NCBI GenBank assembly: GCA_965278995.1
Contig: OZ257136.1
Span: 806,001-870,000 of the forward strand
Source: JADJYF01 sp965278995
GTDB lineage: Bacteria > Pseudomonadota > Gammaproteobacteria > Ga0077536
Reading direction: 5' to 3'
DNA: 64,000 nucleotides
Position 1 is the stretch's first letter. Every line of letters starts with the position of its first letter. Below the pieces are notes generated by a model. That model worked only from the letters and a program-made list of their open reading frames with translations, did not search any database and had not been told where the DNA came from. Shown here piece after piece: positions 62,931 through 64,000 of this stretch. Both the position numbers and the translations under genes were made by a program.

Positions 62931-63491
62931 ATGAAACTCAAATTGCCTGCTGCCGCAGCTTTAATCGTCGCTCTCGCTTCCTCGGCCGCTAACGCGGCCG
63001 TTTACGAAGCGACCTTTGAGAACAACCTTGGTACACAGACTATTTCCAGCTCCATAACTGCTGTCGACAGTCTAGTCATGAGCGGAATGCTCACTTCGGG
63101 TGCTGGTTCGGTGGTTAACTCTACGACGTTTACCGCTGGCGCCGGCGTCGGTTCAATTTCACTCGATGCGGTGTGGCGGTCAGGAGCTGCAGGCGACACT
63201 TTGCGATTGATAGGTGTGAACATCGATTTGCTAGATTCGAGCAATGCTGTGGTTGCGACTGACTCCTTCATCGGCTTATTGGGAGGGTTTGCCCACTCAT
63301 CAGTCGACTTCGCCGGTCTCATCGGTGGCGGCGCGTACACGCTTCGTTTAACGGGCACCAATACGAATGTTGGGCAATATCTGCTGGACGTATCGTTTGG
63401 CGAAGTACCGCTGCCGGGCGCGATTTCGATGCTTATTCCAGCGATCATTGGTTTAGGGGCTTTGGGTCGACGTCACAGCCTCCGTACATAG
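62931..63491 (+). CDS. Secreted protein with VPLPG (PEP-CTERM-type) sorting tail
   Basis: 186 residues. The signal peptide is LPAAAALIVALASSAANA (about 4-22), then a beta-rich, Ser/Thr-rich body ('YEATFENNLGTQTISSS', 'VDFAGLIGGGAYTLRLTGT'). The C terminus reads EVPLPGAISMLIPAIIGLG with RRHSLRT after it: a PEP-CTERM-type tripartite signal. GAGAGG precedes the ATG. The 233-bp upstream gap, AT-rich near the start, should hold its promoter. Codon use is less GC-biased than neighbours, consistent with a surface protein or transfer. No function known. Confidence 0.85.
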   Translation: MKLKLPAAAALIVALASSAANAAVYEATFENNLGTQTISSSITAVDSLVMSGMLTSGAGSVVNSTTFTAGAGVGSISLDAVWRSGAAGDTLRLIGVNIDLLDSSNAVVATDSFIGLLGGFAHSSVDFAGLIGGGAYTLRLTGTNTNVGQYLLDVSFGEVPLPGAISMLIPAIIGLGALGRRHSLRT

Positions 63492-63514
63492 AGCAACGAT
63501 CTGCTGAAGACCTT

Positions 63515-63538
63515 GTTGCCCGCTGAGTAGCGGGCAAC
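63515..63538 (+). terminator. Strong stem-loop after PEP-CTERM gene
   Basis: A 10-bp perfect stem, GTTGCCCGCT with AGCGGGCAAC around GAGT, lies 23 nt after the stop. No T-tract follows, so it may protect the mRNA end rather than terminate. Confidence 0.5.
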
Positions 63539-63758
63539 GACCCAGCGCTTGTGCGGCGCAGATTACCAGATGGATCCCGTTATGCATGCGCGCAAGCAAT
63601 GGCGACCGCATACTGAACCCTGTTACGCAGTTGCGGTGTACACGATGCGCTGTATCTAGGGCACCACGGGTTTCGATGCGGCGCAGTGCTGCGCGCAGTT
63701 CCGGTGCGTTCACGTTGCCGATGGTTAAGACTGCGCTGGAGCGCGTCGGAAGTCGAAT

Positions 63759-63806
63759 TGGCTCCCCGGGACGGGCTCGAACCGCCGACCTAGTGATTAA
63801 CAGTCC
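63759..63806 (-). other. 3' fragment of tRNA-Asn (attachment-site-like scar)
   Basis: Read on the minus strand, this 48-nt stretch runs GGACTGTTAATCAC, then AGGTCGGCGGTTCGAGCC, and ends CCGGGGAGCCA. It holds the GUU anticodon loop, T-arm, 3' acceptor strand and encoded CCA of tRNA-Asn. The length equals the corresponding part of E. coli tRNA-Asn. The 5' half (TCCCCGG acceptor strand and D-arm) is absent upstream. Such anticodon-to-CCA fragments are left by integrases that use tRNA genes. Confidence 0.8.
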
Positions 63807-63854
63807 CCACTACATCCATTTCAGACTGTAACTGCCCTTAACACTTCGAATCAT

Positions 63855-63876
63855 AAAAAAGGGCTGCAAAAGCCCT
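63855..63876 (-). terminator. Minus-strand Rho-independent terminator
   Basis: On the minus strand AGGGCT-TTTGC-AGCCCT is followed by TTTTTT. It should end a transcript coming from beyond the right edge, next to the tRNA scar. Confidence 0.75.
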
Positions 63877-63893
63877 GAAATATAGCGATTCTC

Positions 63894-63909
63894 TGCCGCC
63901 CTGGCGGCA
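63894..63909. repeat. Short palindrome
   Basis: TGCCGCC and GGCGGCA are 7-nt arms around CT, 18 nt from the terminator. Confidence 0.4.
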
Positions 63910-63949
63910 TGATACGGGATGATATATAACACTCCTTAACAGGCCGATT

Positions 63950-63966
63950 GGTTACCCCGGGTAACC
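63950..63966. repeat. Perfect 8+1+8 palindrome
   Basis: GGTTACCC-C-GGGTAACC. It could be a protein-binding site (regulator or recombination factor) near the presumed end of an integrated element. Confidence 0.5.
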
Positions 63967-64000
63967 AGTAGCGACGCTTTATCACTTAGGCGCGCGGCCG

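Larger units (their letters stand above)
63492..64000. other. Non-coding right edge with hairpins and tRNA scar
   Basis: No convincing gene lies here. It contains a stem-loop at 63515, a tRNA-Asn 3' fragment at 63759, a minus-strand terminator at 63855 and two dyads at 63894 and 63950. Minus-strand TAA at 63986-63988 could end a gene lying beyond the window. Short ORFs at 63453-63713 and 63586-63831 look spurious or degenerate. Confidence 0.6.

Noticed and set aside
63453..63713. Minus-strand 86-codon ORF near the right edge
   Set aside because: It overlaps the end of the PEP-CTERM gene and its hairpin; no recognised motif. A gene remnant is possible but unsupported.
63586..63831. Plus-strand 81-codon ORF
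   Set aside because: Its C terminus is the reverse strand of the tRNA-Asn fragment translated (SPGRARTADLVINSP), a common annotation artefact.
63759..63850. Complete tRNA-Asn gene
   Set aside because: The 5' acceptor strand and D-arm are missing upstream of the anticodon loop; only the 3' 48 nt are tRNA-like.

Overview
The window is high-GC DNA with dense coding on both strands and no sign of a plasmid or phage backbone apart from the extreme right edge. It most likely comes from a free-living Gammaproteobacterium. The reasons are a complete System I cytochrome c maturation operon in the order ccmABCDEFGHI, a homodimeric AceE-type pyruvate dehydrogenase of exactly the classical length, a GalU/Ugd/WbpM-type surface polysaccharide locus, and two secreted proteins with VPLPG-type PEP-CTERM sorting tails. 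The genus cannot be named from sequence alone.

Layout. 1-934: 5' part of a cardiolipin synthase/PLD gene running off the left edge. 1165-9008: a conserved but poorly understood set (transglutaminase/DUF2126, circularly permuted ATP-grasp, alpha-E, and the proteasome-like peptidase Anbu), with a BON-domain protein and a glycine-zipper protein between them. 9157-16078: ccmIHGFEDCBA on the minus strand, followed by a small conserved cytoplasmic protein. 16657-33522: a tightly packed plus-strand polysaccharide locus. It holds sugar-nucleotide enzymes, an MBOAT O-acyltransferase with an SGNH-like partner, a NusG/RfaH-like antiterminator, three GT4 transferases, an asparagine-synthase-like amidotransferase, a WecA/WbpL-type initiating transferase, a WbpM-type dehydratase and GalU. 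No flippase, polymerase or export gene is present. 33547-40748: a small acidic protein, PpnN, an AttH/FtsX/ATPase ABC system and a GT2. 40973-50403: a queuosine-precursor transporter, two unknown proteins, an acyl-CoA dehydrogenase, a B12-type radical SAM enzyme, an AMP-dependent acyl-CoA ligase, CnoX, a tyrosine phosphatase and an Lrp/AsnC regulator. 50548-54488: aceE-aceF, divergent from the Lrp gene across a dyad-rich spacer. 54545-55435 and 62931-63491: PEP-CTERM-type proteins. 55673-62697: SulP transporter, DabA, a NuoL-like subunit and a NuoM-like subunit, which look like an energised inorganic-carbon uptake operon.

Non-coding signals of note. A 128/129-bp, about 95% identical, internally palindromic interspersed repeat occurs twice in opposite orientation (40798-40925 and 46441-46569). 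A nested dyad sits between the Lrp gene and aceE. Two consecutive hairpins lie directly after the RfaH-like gene. An orphan Rho-independent terminator is at 39851-39876. At the right edge, a 48-nt 3' fragment of a tRNA-Asn gene looks like an attachment-site scar, with an integrated element probably beginning to its right.

How the parts fit. GalU makes UDP-glucose, Ugd oxidises it to UDP-glucuronate and the 4-epimerase gives UDP-galacturonate. The second dehydrogenase probably makes a UDP-N-acetyl-hexosaminuronate, which the AsnB-like enzyme may turn into a uronamide. MBOAT and its partner would add O-acyl groups. Function statements rest on motif recognition by eye; no database search was possible.
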